A stretch of DNA of 64,000 bases from contig CANTUV010000022.1 in the NCBI GenBank assembly GCA_947685225.1, forward strand, positions 9,900,501-9,964,500, given 5' to 3'. Below the pieces are notes generated by a model. That model did no database searches, was not told the DNA's origin, and worked only from the letters and a program-made list of their open reading frames with translations. This document shows, piece by piece, positions 47,360-59,218 of the stretch. This DNA is from Garcia nutans (Eukaryota > Streptophyta > Magnoliopsida > Malpighiales > Euphorbiaceae). The position numbers and the translations under genes are program-made. Numbering within the stretch: the stretch's first letter is position 1; every line of letters starts with the position of its first letter.

Positions 47360-47825
47360 CACGGACAGAATTGATTTAGTTAATTAATTAATTTAATTAA
47401 TAAATTAGTTGAATTAAAATATAAAAAAATCATTAATAAAATTAAATTAAATTAATTAATTAGATAAATTAATTAAATTGATTATTTTTTTAATTTTATA
47501 ATAAAAATTATATTTATAAAAAATAATATAATTAAATAACTAAATAAAATTTATTATAAAAATAAATAAAATATAATTTTATTTTATTTTATTTTATAAT
47601 AAAAATATATATTTATAATAAAATTTATATAATTAAAGAATTAAATAATAAATAATTTAAAATTTAAAAAAAAAATAGTTCGGTTAATCGATATAACCGA
47701 ATCGATTAAATTAACCAAATTAAAAATCAAAATATTCTCGACTCTTCGACTGACCTGATCGAATTAAATTATTTATCAATTAACTGAACTAAATTTTTCA
47801 TCAGTTAATTAAATTTTATCTATTT
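47360..47825. mobile_element. hAT-like MITE, family A, copy 2 (degenerate)
   Basis: In reverse orientation it shares with 38967-39403 the order 'ttcggttaatcgat', a run of lysine/asparagine-like A/T words and 'attaaagaattaaataa'. Ends and target duplication are not clear. Confidence 0.45.
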
Positions 47826-49026
47826 CTAAAATAACGCATTCGACTTAATATATATATATATATATATATAATTTCCACAGGCTGGAAGCATATCATTGCA
47901 AAATATCTTCAGATTGATGAATGAGATATGCACTTGGATACAAGAGTTTATATTTTTTTAAGGTCAGACCCACTCACTTATATTATATTTCTTTAAAATT
48001 TTATGTATGGAGAAAAAAAAGAGAGAATCGTGTGGGATTTGTAGGAATTCACACTAGTTTTAGTTTCGCCGGCTGGAGAGAATTTTGAGGAAGACGGATG
48101 TTTTTGATTGATTTTTTGGATTATTATTCGTGAATTTTTTTGGTTTCCTGTTCTTCTTGTTCTTAATTTTTCCTTTTACATTTCTATTTTTTTTTAATTT
48201 ATTAATAAAACTTGTTATTTTAACAGTTACTAAATCTTTGTTAATGAGAGGCTTAAAAAATTTGTTTTAATTAAAGTTGAATATAATTGAACCCAAAATT
48301 AATTTAAAGATCAATGTATACCTTCACGAAAACTTAAAAAATTTACTTGCACCTTCTTTGTACCCTTTTTTTTTTTTAGAATTCAGCCTAATAGTTGAAT
48401 CTCCTCTACCCCTCTTCTACATATGGAAAAATTATTTTAAAAAATAGTTTAAAAAATGGTTTTCCTACTTTTAATATGGTATGTATTCATTTTTTGAATA
48501 TGTGATTTTATAAATATTTCATCTTCTTCGTGATTTCATAAATATTTCATCTTCTTCAATTGTTATTTTTCTTTTACTTGAAGGGCTATATAGAGACTTG
48601 AACTTTTTAAAATACTTTTTTTTTTGTTTTGATTTTGTTATTTTTCAATTGTAATGTTAAGTATTTTATTATTCTTTTATGGTAATATACTTTACGTGTT
48701 TAATAAATATATTTTAAAATTTTTTTTGTGAATTTATTTATCGATTCTTTTCTGAATATGTATTTTCTGAATATGTTTATATCCTTTTTGAGGTGTATTT
48801 TTTTTATTTTAATGCTGATTTGGGTTAATTTTTTATTTTAATATGTTTGTTTATTTTTTTCAGTAAATACATAATATACACAAAACTATTCATAACATAA
48901 ACGCAATATATACATGATATACATAATATATATATATTTAATATATTTAATATATATATATATAGACAATACATAATAAACACAATATATACATAATATA
49001 TATACAATATACAATATATATATATA
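47826..49026. other. Intergenic, AT-rich, no gene seen
   Basis: (TA)n at about 47849-47870. A 23-bp duplication of 'gtgatttcataaatatttca' lies at about 48502-48550. A long 'acataatata'/'tatacaca' microsatellite at 48870-49025 abuts the next MITE. Confidence 0.5.
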
Positions 49027-49034
49027 TATATAAT

Positions 49035-49825
49035 CAGGGACGAAATCAATGGGGGGTCTTAGGGGGCACATTGCCCCCCTTGGTTCATACATACATGCAT
49101 ATATATATATACATATTTTTTTTTAAACATATGTATATATATGCAAATTATAATGTCTATTCTCTAGTCCCTTTATTTTTTATCCATAGAAATCAAAATT
49201 GATACTTTTATATTTGGCCCATAGAATCATGCTCTTATTGTCTCGGCCCTTTATTGATCTTTTTTACATTTGGCCCGCAAAATCACATTGGTGTGTGTGT
49301 GTATATATATATATATATATTGTTATGTTTATTGGTTTATGTATATATATTATATGTTATATTATATTTTATTATATATTAAATCTTCACAATATATAGA
49401 ATACATATAAAATATTATTGATGTATAATTTTAATTTTTCTATAAAAATATTTATCTAATAATTTGAAAAAAAATTAAAATTAAAAAATTAGACTATTAA
49501 ACTATATGATAAATTGGTAAAAAAAAATTAAAAAATTAGGTAGTAACATAAAAAGTTTACTTTGAATTTTTTAACTCTTTAAAATTATTTTGAATATAAA
49601 TATTAATACTAATTTTTTATATTAATTTTTTAATATAAAAATAAAATTAAATATAAATTTATCTGCAATGGACACTTGATTTTCTTTTAAATAGTTTACA
49701 TCCTATAAATATTTTTTTATTTTAATGATAATAATAACTTGTTTTATAAATATATAAATTTGTTAGTAATTTTTTTTACTTAAAATTTTTGTCCTCCTTT
49801 TATTAAAATTCTAGTTCCACCGCTG
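49035..49825. mobile_element. hAT-like MITE, family C, copy 1
   Basis: 791 bp from 'cagggacgaaatca' to a right end whose reverse complement is 'cagcggtggaactaga'. Flanks TATATAAT and TATACAAT match at 7 of 8. Near the left end is a 'ggggggtc...gggggcacattgcccccc' block, common in this MITE type. No transposase. Confidence 0.8.
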
Positions 49826-49839
49826 TATACAATATATAC

Positions 49840-50280
49840 AATATAATTTTCTCATAATGTACACAATCTTTAAAGATGTATTCACAGTATATACTCAATA
49901 TAAACATGACATACACAACATATAATTTTTCTCTCTTCTATTACTTGTTGAACTTCCTTGTCTCTCATCCTCTTGTCAATTTCCCACGTAGAAGACCTAA
50001 AAGGCCTAAGCTTAATTCGGATCAGCCTATGAAAATAGTTCCTATGAAGAGCTGTTGATGGAAGAGGAATCAGCGGGTTGTTTGGTTCAATGGTTGGCCC
50101 AAACGCAAGGAATTATAAGCAGAAAAGAGAGCGAGGAAGACCATTGAGGCTCGAACTTGCAGTAAGGGAAGGCGAAATGAGACAAAAACTCAGTAAGGAT
50201 GAAATAAGGAAGCTTCTGACTCAGGTTCTAAATGAGGAAGTCCACCGGGATAAAGTTAAGCCAGACAAGTAACACTATAC
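49840..50280 (+). pseudogene. Unrecognised basic coding fragment
   Basis: About 49970-50275 is markedly less AT-rich than the surroundings and reads as Lys/Arg-rich peptides in two frames, 'FPRRRPKRPKLNSDQPMKIV' and, after stops and a frame change, 'KRERGRPLRLELAVREGEMR' (50078-50272). The texture is that of an exon that has decayed. I do not recognise a family; an AT-hook-like RGRP is visible. Confidence 0.3.
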
Positions 50281-51759
50281 TGATACTAATGGGTGTTACT
50301 GTCGCACCTCCCAAAAGTAACGCCTAGGAAATTACCAACACATCAACATTTTGTTTATAACCCCCAACTGGTAATATGATAGAATTGAAAAAAAAAAATT
50401 AAGTTCATTACTTTGATTTGTCAAAATTAAAATTTTATGATAGAATTCACAAAATGGGTAAATTTTATTATTATTATTTTTTTGTATTTTGGTCTTTTTT
50501 TCTTAAAGTATTCACTTTTCAATTTTCAATTTCAAAAATATCTCTTTGAGAGGTATACATCTATTATTTTTTAGTATATTAGAAATATAATTCACTTTCA
50601 AAATGATATATTAAAAATATAATAAAACAGTAAAGTATTTTTTTTTTGAAAAATTTAATAAAATTATAATTTTCCCTCAAATAAATAAGATATTGTAACA
50701 TTAGAATTTATTTATGTTGCTAAAAAAATAAAAACCTGAATAATTAATATTAATATCATTTGCATTAAAAGAATACAACTTTTTAAATAATGTTAATATG
50801 ATCTTAACCGTTTGGAATGCTATTTATATATGGCTTAGTTAAAAAAATAATAATAGTAAAAATTTTAATTTATTTAGTTATATTATCATCATTCAATTTT
50901 GACAATTTAACGGATCAACGTTTAAATTTTTATAATTCTATAACCTCTTAAACCTGAATTCGTTGATATGGCATGCCTAAGTTTGTTGTTTTTTAATTAA
51001 TTTGTATTTGAACTAAAATTATGCAAATTTGACATGAACTGATTTATTATTTCGATTTCTTCACACGATGTGTACTAAAATAAAATTAATTTAATTGTGC
51101 AATTACCATTAGCAAATTCAATTTTAATTTCCACTAAAATATATTGAATTAGTGATGAAATTACAAAATCTTATGATATGATATTTCAATATTAAAAAAT
51201 TGTAACAGTATTATAAAAAGCAACAACATTCAATTTTTTTTAATACTTGAACCTATCAACATCAATAAATACACTTTTTATTCATAAAAATTAAAATTTC
51301 AGTTAATTTTATTAAAAACATAAATTTATAAACATATTTTATTGCATTGTTATTTTAGTATGAGATATATATTTATTAAATATTTTTAATAACATTAAAT
51401 ATTGATATAATAGATGTTTAATATATTAACTAATTTATTAAAATGATAAGTATGCTTTAATATAAGATAAATAAAAAAGAAAAATATATTCATAAATTTG
51501 GAAGGAAGAAAATAATTATTATTTTAGCACATATATGTATCAAATTATGTAAAATTAATGATATTAAATTTCATGCTTATTACAATATTATTTAGATTTT
51601 TTTGATATTATTAAAAGGAGGAGAGGGAGCAATGTAATGTGTTATCTGTAGCTTGCTTGCATAAGCTAATATTTTACTGGCAACAGATTAAAACTGTAAC
51701 TAATTAACATAAATCCATCTTAAATAATTAATTAATTCTCTGAAACTATTATTTTGCTA
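50281..51759. other. Intergenic, AT-rich, no gene seen
   Basis: Lies downstream of the phytocyanin gene (minus strand) and would include its 3' UTR near 51600-51759. Nothing else recognisable. Confidence 0.5.
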
Positions 51760-51830
51760 TCAGTGACGAGAATATGGTAGAACGAAGAACTTCATGTGCC
51801 CATCATTACAATGAAAGCCATTGCTTGCAC
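51760..51830 (-). pseudogene. Phytocyanin gene, 3' end of exon 2
   Basis: The minus strand from the target duplication reads 'CGASNGFHCNDGHMKFFVLP' and then 'YSRH' and a TGA (51762-51760), the first Cys-Gly being supplied from the other side. It supplies the third and fourth copper-site positions (His of FHC, Met of HMKF) of the phytocyanin split by the copia insertion. It is separated from its start by 6.0 kb of retrotransposon. Confidence 0.88.
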
Positions 51831-52316
51831 TGTTAGAATTAATTTTAAATTGTTAAAATTAATCCTCTAATTAATCATAAGTGTGGGCTAAATATATTTA
51901 AATATTAAATATGTATTGCAGTCAAATTAAGATAGTCAAATTAAAGTTATGATCAAATAAGGATTGTTGACTATTGAGGTGTCCTACTTGTAATAGGATT
52001 ATAAGTGTAGAGACCGATAAGAATTTCTATTTTGTTGAAGGACCAAAACAGAAATCATCATCATCAGTTATAAATAAAGAGTCGTGGTCTCCGGGGGAAC
52101 ATAACAATTTTGAGAGAACATTACGTTCCTTCAGTTGTGCTTCCGCTAAACTTAAAGTGTGTATCCCCTGGAATGCGACAAACTCCAAAATCGTCTTCAC
52201 CTTCAATATACGATGATGTCAGGTACACAATTTAGCCCTTTGCAATTTAATTTAAATAATCTAGTGATCTATGCATATTTTATGTTTTAGGGGAATAAAG
52301 TTTTCTCCCCCTTTCA
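51831..52316 (+). repeat. 5' LTR of copia element
   Basis: 486 bp, TGTTAG...TTTCA. A TATA-like 'ttataaataaa' lies at about 52069-52079. The open frame inside it (51974-52216) recurs in the other LTR and is not a gene. Confidence 0.95.
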
Positions 52317-52318
52317 AT

Positions 52319-52330
52319 TGGTATCAGAGC
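52319..52330 (+). other. Primer-binding site, initiator tRNA-Met
   Basis: TGGTATCAGAGC, two bases after the LTR end. Exact match to the usual plant copia primer site. Confidence 0.92.
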
Positions 52331-53353
52331 CCCATGCTAGGTTGCTAGATTTTCCGATTAAATTGCGGTATTGATTATCGTTTTAATTCTAGAAAATTAA
52401 TTCGGTGATTGTAATTTTCGAAAATTAATTTGAAATCGAAATTATTAATCTGAAATCAATTTTGGTTTGATTTGTTTTTGGATTAAATTACTGTTATTAT
52501 TTAATTGATTCTGGAAAAATCAATTTCTGAACTTGAATTTGTGCTTGTGATTTTTTCTGGAATTAATTAATTTTTGGGTTAATTAATTATGTAATTAATT
52601 AATTAAAAAATCTGTTTTGAAACTGTTTTCGTAAACAGTGTTTCGTGAACAGTATTTCGTGAACAGTGTTTCGTTGTTCTTCGTTTTGGTTTAGAAGAAC
52701 ACAGTTAAGGATTTTAATTAATTGATTAAATCTTTATGAAATTTTGATTTGATCTTCGATTAAATCGTAAAAAAAAATTTCATTTAATTTTAAAATTTCA
52801 ATTTAAAATTTAATTCAATTGAGTTTAAATTTTGGTATTTTAGTCCTGATTGTGTCTAATATTTTTAATAATAAATTAATTGAAGCAATAAGTCACCAAA
52901 GTGGCCTCTATTATTTTAATTAATTTATTTGGGATATTAGACAGGTGTATTAAAATTTGTTGCGGGTAGTATGCCGGCGCAAAGGAAGACTGCTATCTGG
53001 CTGAGTTTTGAATACACGTGTTGCAATAAATATGTGACAATTATTTGATTTTATCCATGTGGATAATATATCGGCCCAAAGGAAGGTTATTATCTGACGG
53101 GACTAATTGTCAATATTTTGATTGCTGCGTGAGATACCAATTACAATTAATATTTTATGTCCAAAGATGAGAATATTAACGTTTTGCCTGATATCTTGTT
53201 TCCATTATTTAAACTCAAAATCAAGTTTATAATTTGTGGATCGTGAGCGTACAATTTTTTATTTTTCTTTTTCTCTGAATTTAGCTAATATGCTATATAA
53301 ACTCCTAGTGTACCTTTTCTTTAGAGGTTAAACTTAGATTTAGAAATTCAAAC
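52331..53353 (+). other. copia leader
   Basis: About 1 kb of untranslated leader, long for a copia element. At 52625-52680 the word 'tttcgtgaacagtg' or close variants occur about four times in tandem. Confidence 0.65.
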
Positions 53354-53900
53354 ATGTTGATTTATCTGAGACGCATGTATTTGGACTTAGCATTTAGGAA
53401 GGATGAACCTATTTCTCCTACTGAAGAGAGCAAAGATGCTCAGAGGGTCAGTATGAGAAGTGGGAGATTTTTTATCTTGCTTGGGTCCAGTGATCATGCA
53501 TCAAAGAATCTCAGAAATATTTGAGGAGCCACTTTGCTAAAGCTATAATGCTATGAACTACCTTGCCCAACTGGAAAGCGACTATGTCAAGTGTGATGAA
53601 GTCGAAGTGGGGACATTTTCAGCAATCTAATTTTCGTTAGGTATACTGGCAATGGTAGTATTAGGGAGCATATTCTGAGCATGTCCTAAATAGCCAAGAG
53701 GCTAAAGGCTCTGGATTTGGTTTTACCAGATGACCTTTTAATCTATCTAGTTGATGGCTAATAAAGGGGAGAATGCTCGTTTGGTTGCTTCAGCAGATAA
53801 GGACAAAGGTGAAAAGAAGAATAAGACTGCTAATAGAAGGACTGTCCCAATTACACCACGCGACGTATAAAGAAGGGTAGTACCTTGTTTGGTTTATTAT
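53354..53900 (+). pseudogene. copia gag remnant
   Basis: Starting at ATG 53354 the frame reads '...MYLDLAFRKDEPISPTEESK', like copia gag 'LDLAL..ekP'. It then meets a stop at about 53522. Later parts are in other frames and no intact zinc knuckle is seen. Confidence 0.65.
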
Positions 53901-54199
53901 GAGGTTAATTCAACTTTAGTATATAGAAACACTTATTGAATGGATTACAGTGCTACTATTCATATAAATGTTTCATTGTAGAGTTACTTAAACTACTGAA
54001 AACCAATTGACGGTGAAAGATACGTCTATATAGTAAATGGCAAACTGGTAGAAGTAGAGACATAAAAACATTTTAGATTGTGTTTAAGAACTGAATATTA
54101 TTTGAATCTTATAGATACTTTTGTTATACTATCTTTTAGATAGAATTTGGTCTCTGTTTCTTATTTGGACAAATTTGTTTTTTACTTGTTCATTTAGAA

Positions 54200-56935
54200 A
54201 TAGATAATTTACTTTATCTATAGATTCAAATATTTGATACTAGTTTCTTAAATGTTTATGATAATCTATATACGTTAAATGTCAATGCTTCTTATAATGA
54301 AACTCTGCATGTGAGTACTAGAGATATCAAAGGAAAGCTGGATATGGATAACTCAGCTGAACTTTGACACAGATGTTTGTATTACACATCCAAATCTAGA
54401 ATAGAACATCTTGTGTCAAATGGTATCCTAGATACATTTGATTACACAGATTTGAATTTCTATGTTAAGAATACTAAGTTAAAATAGACCAAACATAGAG
54501 ATTAGGTGCTATTAAGTCTTCAGTCATCTTAGAGTTGATATATATGGATATCTGTGGTTTATTCTCTATAGCATCATGAATGACCAAAGATAATTCATAT
54601 CATTCATAAGATGATTACTCACGTTAAAGGTACCTATATCTCATTCATGAAAAATCTAAGTCTATGGACGCTTTATTTTAATCTTATAAGGCTGAAGTTG
54701 AAAATCAACTCGGAAAGAAGATTAAATCTATTACATCTGACTGTGGTTGTGAGTACTGTGGCAAATTTAATAGCTCAGGTGCGTAGCGTTCTAGACCAAT
54801 TGTTATTTTCCTACAGAAATGTGGTATAGTCCATCAATACACAATGATTGGTATAACCAGTATGAATGGTGATGCTGAGAGACATTACAAGACTCTTTTG
54901 GATTTGATGAGGAGTATGATTAGTCATTCATCCTTATCAGAGTCTTTTCTAAGAAAAAACATTAAATATAGCAGTCTATCTTTCTAATTAAATACCAATC
55001 AAAGTAGTCTAAGTACTTTCAAACTTAGGGATATCCAGCTAAGGCTAGGCCTTATAGGCCTAATAAGGGTAAAATTGGACTCCAAATATGTTAACTGCTA
55101 CTTTATTGGTTATTCTGAGTGATCATAGGGTCTAAATTTTATATTTCTACTACCATATTAGTGTATTGAGATGTGTATTATGACATTCTTTAGGATGTTG
55201 AGCTTGAGGGGGAAAATAAGGTTATAAACATTGTCTTTGAGTAGAGATCAAGTTAGGAAATTTTGATTCTCATCATTGTTTTCTGGAGTGGTAGTGTCAC
55301 TCTTATTCTAGAAGCAATTCTAGATCCAATATAAGACAATGTTAAAGAACTTCCCATCAGTTTGAAGATCCGTTCTTCATTAGGATCAAGCTCATCAACC
55401 TTAAGAATTTGAGCCAGAACATGTGCCTTTAAATAGGTCCATTAGAGAGAAGAGAAGTGCTATTCTAGATGTTTATGTAGTATTTCTATAGGATTCTAAC
55501 TCTCATAAGTGGATTGAGGCAATGAGTGAAGTGTTTAAGTTTATGCAAGACAATAAAGTTTGGAATCTTATCCCATTACCTGAAGGAAAGAAACCTATTG
55601 GTTTTAAATGAATATTTAAGACCAAAAGGAATTCTAAAGGTAATATGGAGAGATATAAAGCATGTCTTGCAGTTAAAGGCTTTACTCAGAAGGAATGAAT
55701 TGACTATAAAGAGATATTCTCTTTGGTTTTATTGAAGGACTCTTTTAGGACAATCATGGCTCTCGTTGCATAATTGTTCTTGAGTTTCATCAAATGGATA
55801 TTGAGATTGTGTTTATCTATGGAGACATTGATAAAATAATCTATTTGGTGCAGTCAGATTGCTTTGAATAAGGAAACTCAAAGCTACTGATATGCAAATT
55901 AAGAAAATCCATTTATAGGCTCAAGCAAGCATCTCGTTTGTGGTACTTTAGTTCCATCAAGTAGTTGTCTCATTTGGTATTGAGACAAATGCTATTGAGG
56001 ACTGTGTATATCACTGTGTGTTTCACTAATTCAGTGGGAGTAGGTTTATTTTCCTGGTTTTATGTGTGGATAGCATAATTTTTTGTTACCAGCTGTAAGG
56101 TCTTGTTGCATGAAAGGTTTAGATAAAGTTTCTTTTATATTAGGGATCCAGATACTTCGAGATCACTCTTGATGTATTCTTGGATTATTACAAAAGAGCT
56201 ACATTTAGAATATGCTCAAGAGGTTTGGTATGCAAGAATATAAACCAATTTATACCAATGATCATCATAGGTGATAAGTTTAGTCTCATACAGTGTTTTA
56301 AGGATGAACTTGAGGTTCAGTAGATGTAACAGTTTCCTATGCATCGGCAGTTGGGATTATGATGTATACTCAAGTTTATACTTATCTGAATATTGTGTTT
56401 ATAATTGGCATGTTAGGTTGATATCTTAGTGATCTAAAAATGGATCATTGGAAGGCAGCCAATAAGGTTTTAAGATATATTCAGAGAATAAAGGAACGTA
56501 TGCTCACATACAGAAAGTCAGATTAGTATGAGATCATTTGGTATACTGATTCTGACTTTATCGAATGTCTTGAGTAGCAAAAGATCCACATTATACTACA
56601 TTCCATGGTTTTGGAATTTGTAGTATGCTATGAGACATTTGATCATGAATTTTTTTTTTGACTTTGCTGAATGTCACAGGGCTGCACATTATGGCTAGCA
56701 TTGAAAATGCTAATAAAGTTTTAAGTGTGACATTAATTCAGCAGTTTGATTCTCCAATGACAGTAGGAGCTATTTGGTATTTAGTTTCTGGCTGTAAATG
56801 GAGAAAATACAGAGTGGACAGATATCCATAGAGCATGTTAGAACGAACTCCATAATTATAGATCCTCTTACTAAGGCATTGATACCGAAAGTCTTTCATG
56901 AGCACACTGCTCATGTGGGTGTCATATTGTTTGAG
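54200..56935 (+). pseudogene. copia pol remnant (integrase, RT, RNase H)
   Basis: Integrase C-terminal text corresponding to 'LLDLMRSMISHSSLSESF' is near 54895-54950. The RT start reads 'VWNLIPLPEGKKPIGFK', a stop in place of Trp, then 'IFKTKRNSKGN' and 'MERYKA' (55550-55660). RNase H has 'WKAANKVLRYIQRIKERMLT' (56450-56520) and ends 'IDPLTKALIPKVFHEHTAHV' (56855-56915). Tens of stops and several frameshifts are present, and no domain is intact. Confidence 0.85.
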
Positions 56936-57349
56936 GATGTTTAGTTTCAGTGGGAGTTTTGTTCATTATGTTTTGAATGCTCTATTTGGTTTTGGATATG
57001 TTAATTCAGTTTCTGCAGAAAATGAAGTATTCACTTTTGTTTATTACACTTTGTGTTATTTTTATGGTTGATCTCAATTAAGTGTGACCAGTTGGAAACA
57101 GGCATGATTAGATCATATTACATGTAGTTTCCATGCTACACTCCTATTATTGATCTATGTCATTTGAGAGTATTGGTAATGTGATTGATGGTGGTTTGAG
57201 TCACGATGAATGTGGCGACTGGCCCTTCAGTCCTTTATCGATATAATCAATGGACGAGATTGTTTGAGGCACCTTCAGTATGACTGCTTTTATGAGCTCA
57301 TTAAGGTATATACATTTATATTTAATATATGTTAGCCCAAGTGGGAGAT

Positions 57350-57835
57350 TGTTAGAATTAATTTTAAATTGTTAAAATTAATCCTCTAATTAATCATAAG
57401 TGTGGGCTAAATATATTTAAATATTAAATATGTATTGCAGTCAAATTAAGATAGTCAAATTAAAGTTATGATCAAATAAAGATTGTTGACTATTGAGGTG
57501 TCCTACTTGTAATAGGATTATAAGTGTAGAGACCGATAAGAATTTCTGTTTTGTTGAAGGACCAAAACAGAAATCATCATCATCAGTTATAAATAAAGGG
57601 TCGTGGTCTCCGGGGGAACATAACAATTTTGAGAGAACATTACGTTCCTTCAGTAGTGCTTCCGCTAAACTTAAAGTGTGTATCCCCTGGAATGCGACAA
57701 ACTCCAAAATCGTCTTCAGCTTCAATATACGATGATGTCAGGTACACAATTTAGCCCTTTGCAATTTAATTTAAATAATCTAGTGATCTATGCATATTTT
57801 ATGTTTTAGGGGAATAAGGTTTTCTCCCCCTTTCA
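57350..57835 (+). repeat. 3' LTR of copia element
   Basis: 486 bp; nearly identical partner of 51831-52316. Confidence 0.95.
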
Positions 57836-58356
57836 TGCACCACAAGCAAAATTGTAAGGTTGAGATTTATTTAACACAAGCTGCTCCTTGCGACTCATTC
57901 GCAATCTTTACTGCCTTAGTTATATTACAATTTAAAAAACTCAGCAAGTCAGGAAGCAAATAGAGATTGTGAGGGTGCGTGTTGTTCTCACTTGGCTCAT
58001 CATATTTAAACACTGCAACGAAATCAATAACCATAATCAAATGATCAACCATTTTTGTAAAATTTGATATTTCGCAAATAAAAATCTATTTTTATATACT
58101 TACCTAAAATATCATTTAAATAAAAAGGACCGTTCTTGAATGCCCAATCAGAATAGTTAATCCCAAAAGTCCAATGATTGGAGCCGCCCACAATAATTTT
58201 ATTAGCAGAATTTGCTTGATTTGGGGGATGGGCGCCATGTTTGTGACTCCAACCACTATTGTTAAACCCTTGCCAATCTTTATTGGCTAGACTAGCTGCC
58301 AACATACAACTACAAAGCAGAAGGACAAGTCCTACCTGAGTGAATATTGGCCCCAT
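57836..58356 (-). pseudogene. Phytocyanin (plastocyanin-like) gene, exon 1 and 5' part of exon 2
   Basis: Phytocyanins are secreted or membrane-anchored blue-copper-fold proteins of the plant cell surface. Exon 1 (58356-58104) starts 'MGPIFTQVGLVLLLCSCMLA', a clear signal peptide cleaved near residue 24, and carries 'KIIVGGSNHWTFGINYSDWA' and 'FKNGPFYLNDIL'. A GT-AG intron (58103-58013) is in phase. Exon 2 continues 'VFKYDEPSENNTHPHNLYLL' with the first His ligand region, and the codon order leads on to 'NKSQPYNFACGA' (Cys ligand), where the copia element interrupts it. A small deletion near 57878 (one or two bases) shifts the frame before 'VLNKSQPYNF', so the gene is broken twice. The rest is at 51760-51830. 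Confidence 0.88.
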
Positions 58357-58717
58357 TTGAATTATATGTGAAATGTCAAAAGTAAAATTGGAGGGATAAG
58401 AAGAACAATGTTCAATCCCTTGATGAAAGGATATAAGTCCAAATGCCTATTTACGTAATTTTTTCAACATTTGTAAGATTGTATAATTATTGCTCATAAT
58501 TTATATGCAGTATCCCTTTGCTTGAAAGGATAGGAGTTTGGTAAAATTGTACTAAAAATAGTTTAGTTTTCATTGTTAACATTAAATTCTTTTTTTTTCA
58601 ATGTAAATTTGGATTAAATTCTTTAATATAGATTTGAGAATGCTAACTTTAAAAGCTAGCTGTTAAAATTAGAAAATTTATTTATATATTAATTACAGTA
58701 CAGAGCAAATATTTTGA
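58357..58717. other. Upstream region of the phytocyanin gene
   Basis: AT-rich, with no certain TATA box or other feature. Confidence 0.4.
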
Positions 58718-59218
58718 AACCGACCAAAGGTTGAGACGATCGGTTTAAAAATGAACTATGGATCAATTCAATTTTGGTAATGGAAAAAAATATCGGATAT
58801 ATACAATCAATTAGGTTTCAGTAATTTTTTTTTTCACTTGAACCCGAATCCGACTAACTCCTTTATATGTAAATATATAACCCACGTAGATTAAGACAAA
58901 TTTGATCAATTTAAAAATAAATCATGAGTCGATTTAGTTTTAATAATGAAAAAAATATTGGGTACGTACAATCAATCGGGTATGAGTAATTTTTTCTTTT
59001 GAACCAAAATCCGACTAGTTTTTTTATAATTATATATAAATATATAACCTATGCAGGTTGAGATAGATTCAGTTGGTTTAAAAATAAACCACTGATTGAT
59101 TCAGCTTCAATAATAGAAAAAAAAACATTAGGTATATACAGCCAATCAAGTTTGAGTAAATTTTTTTTGCTTGGACTTAAATATTACCTATTCTTTTATA
59201 ATTATATATAAATATATA
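58718..59218. repeat. Tandem repeat, about 160-170 bp, three copies
   Basis: Copies start near 58718, 58878 and 59046. Each has in order 'ggttgaga' (or gattaaga), 'tttaaaaataaa', 'attcagttt'-like, 'tacaatcaat', 'gagtaatttttt', 'cttgaac', 'ccgact' and 'ttatatataaatatata'. Copies are diverged, so the array is old. Confidence 0.78.

Larger units (their letters stand above)
51831..57835 (+). mobile_element. Ty1/copia retrotransposon inserted in a phytocyanin exon
   Basis: 6005 bp. LTRs 51831-52316 and 57350-57835 are each 486 bp and differ at about 6 positions by eye (about 98.8% identical). The target duplication TGCAC is perfect (51826-51830 and 57836-57840). The Met-tRNA primer site TGGTATCAGAGC is exact at 52319-52330. 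The polypurine tract 'aagtgggagatt' precedes the 3' LTR. Gag, integrase, RT and RNase H are recognisable in order but riddled with stops. That is far more decay than the LTR identity would predict. Confidence 0.95.

Noticed and set aside
48825..49092. Ile/Tyr-rich open frames on the minus strand
   Set aside because: They are translations of a 'tatacaca' microsatellite.
51974..52216. Open frame duplicated almost exactly at 57493-57735, looking like a pair of duplicate small genes
   Set aside because: Both lie inside the paired 486-bp LTRs of one copia element; the duplication is the LTR itself.
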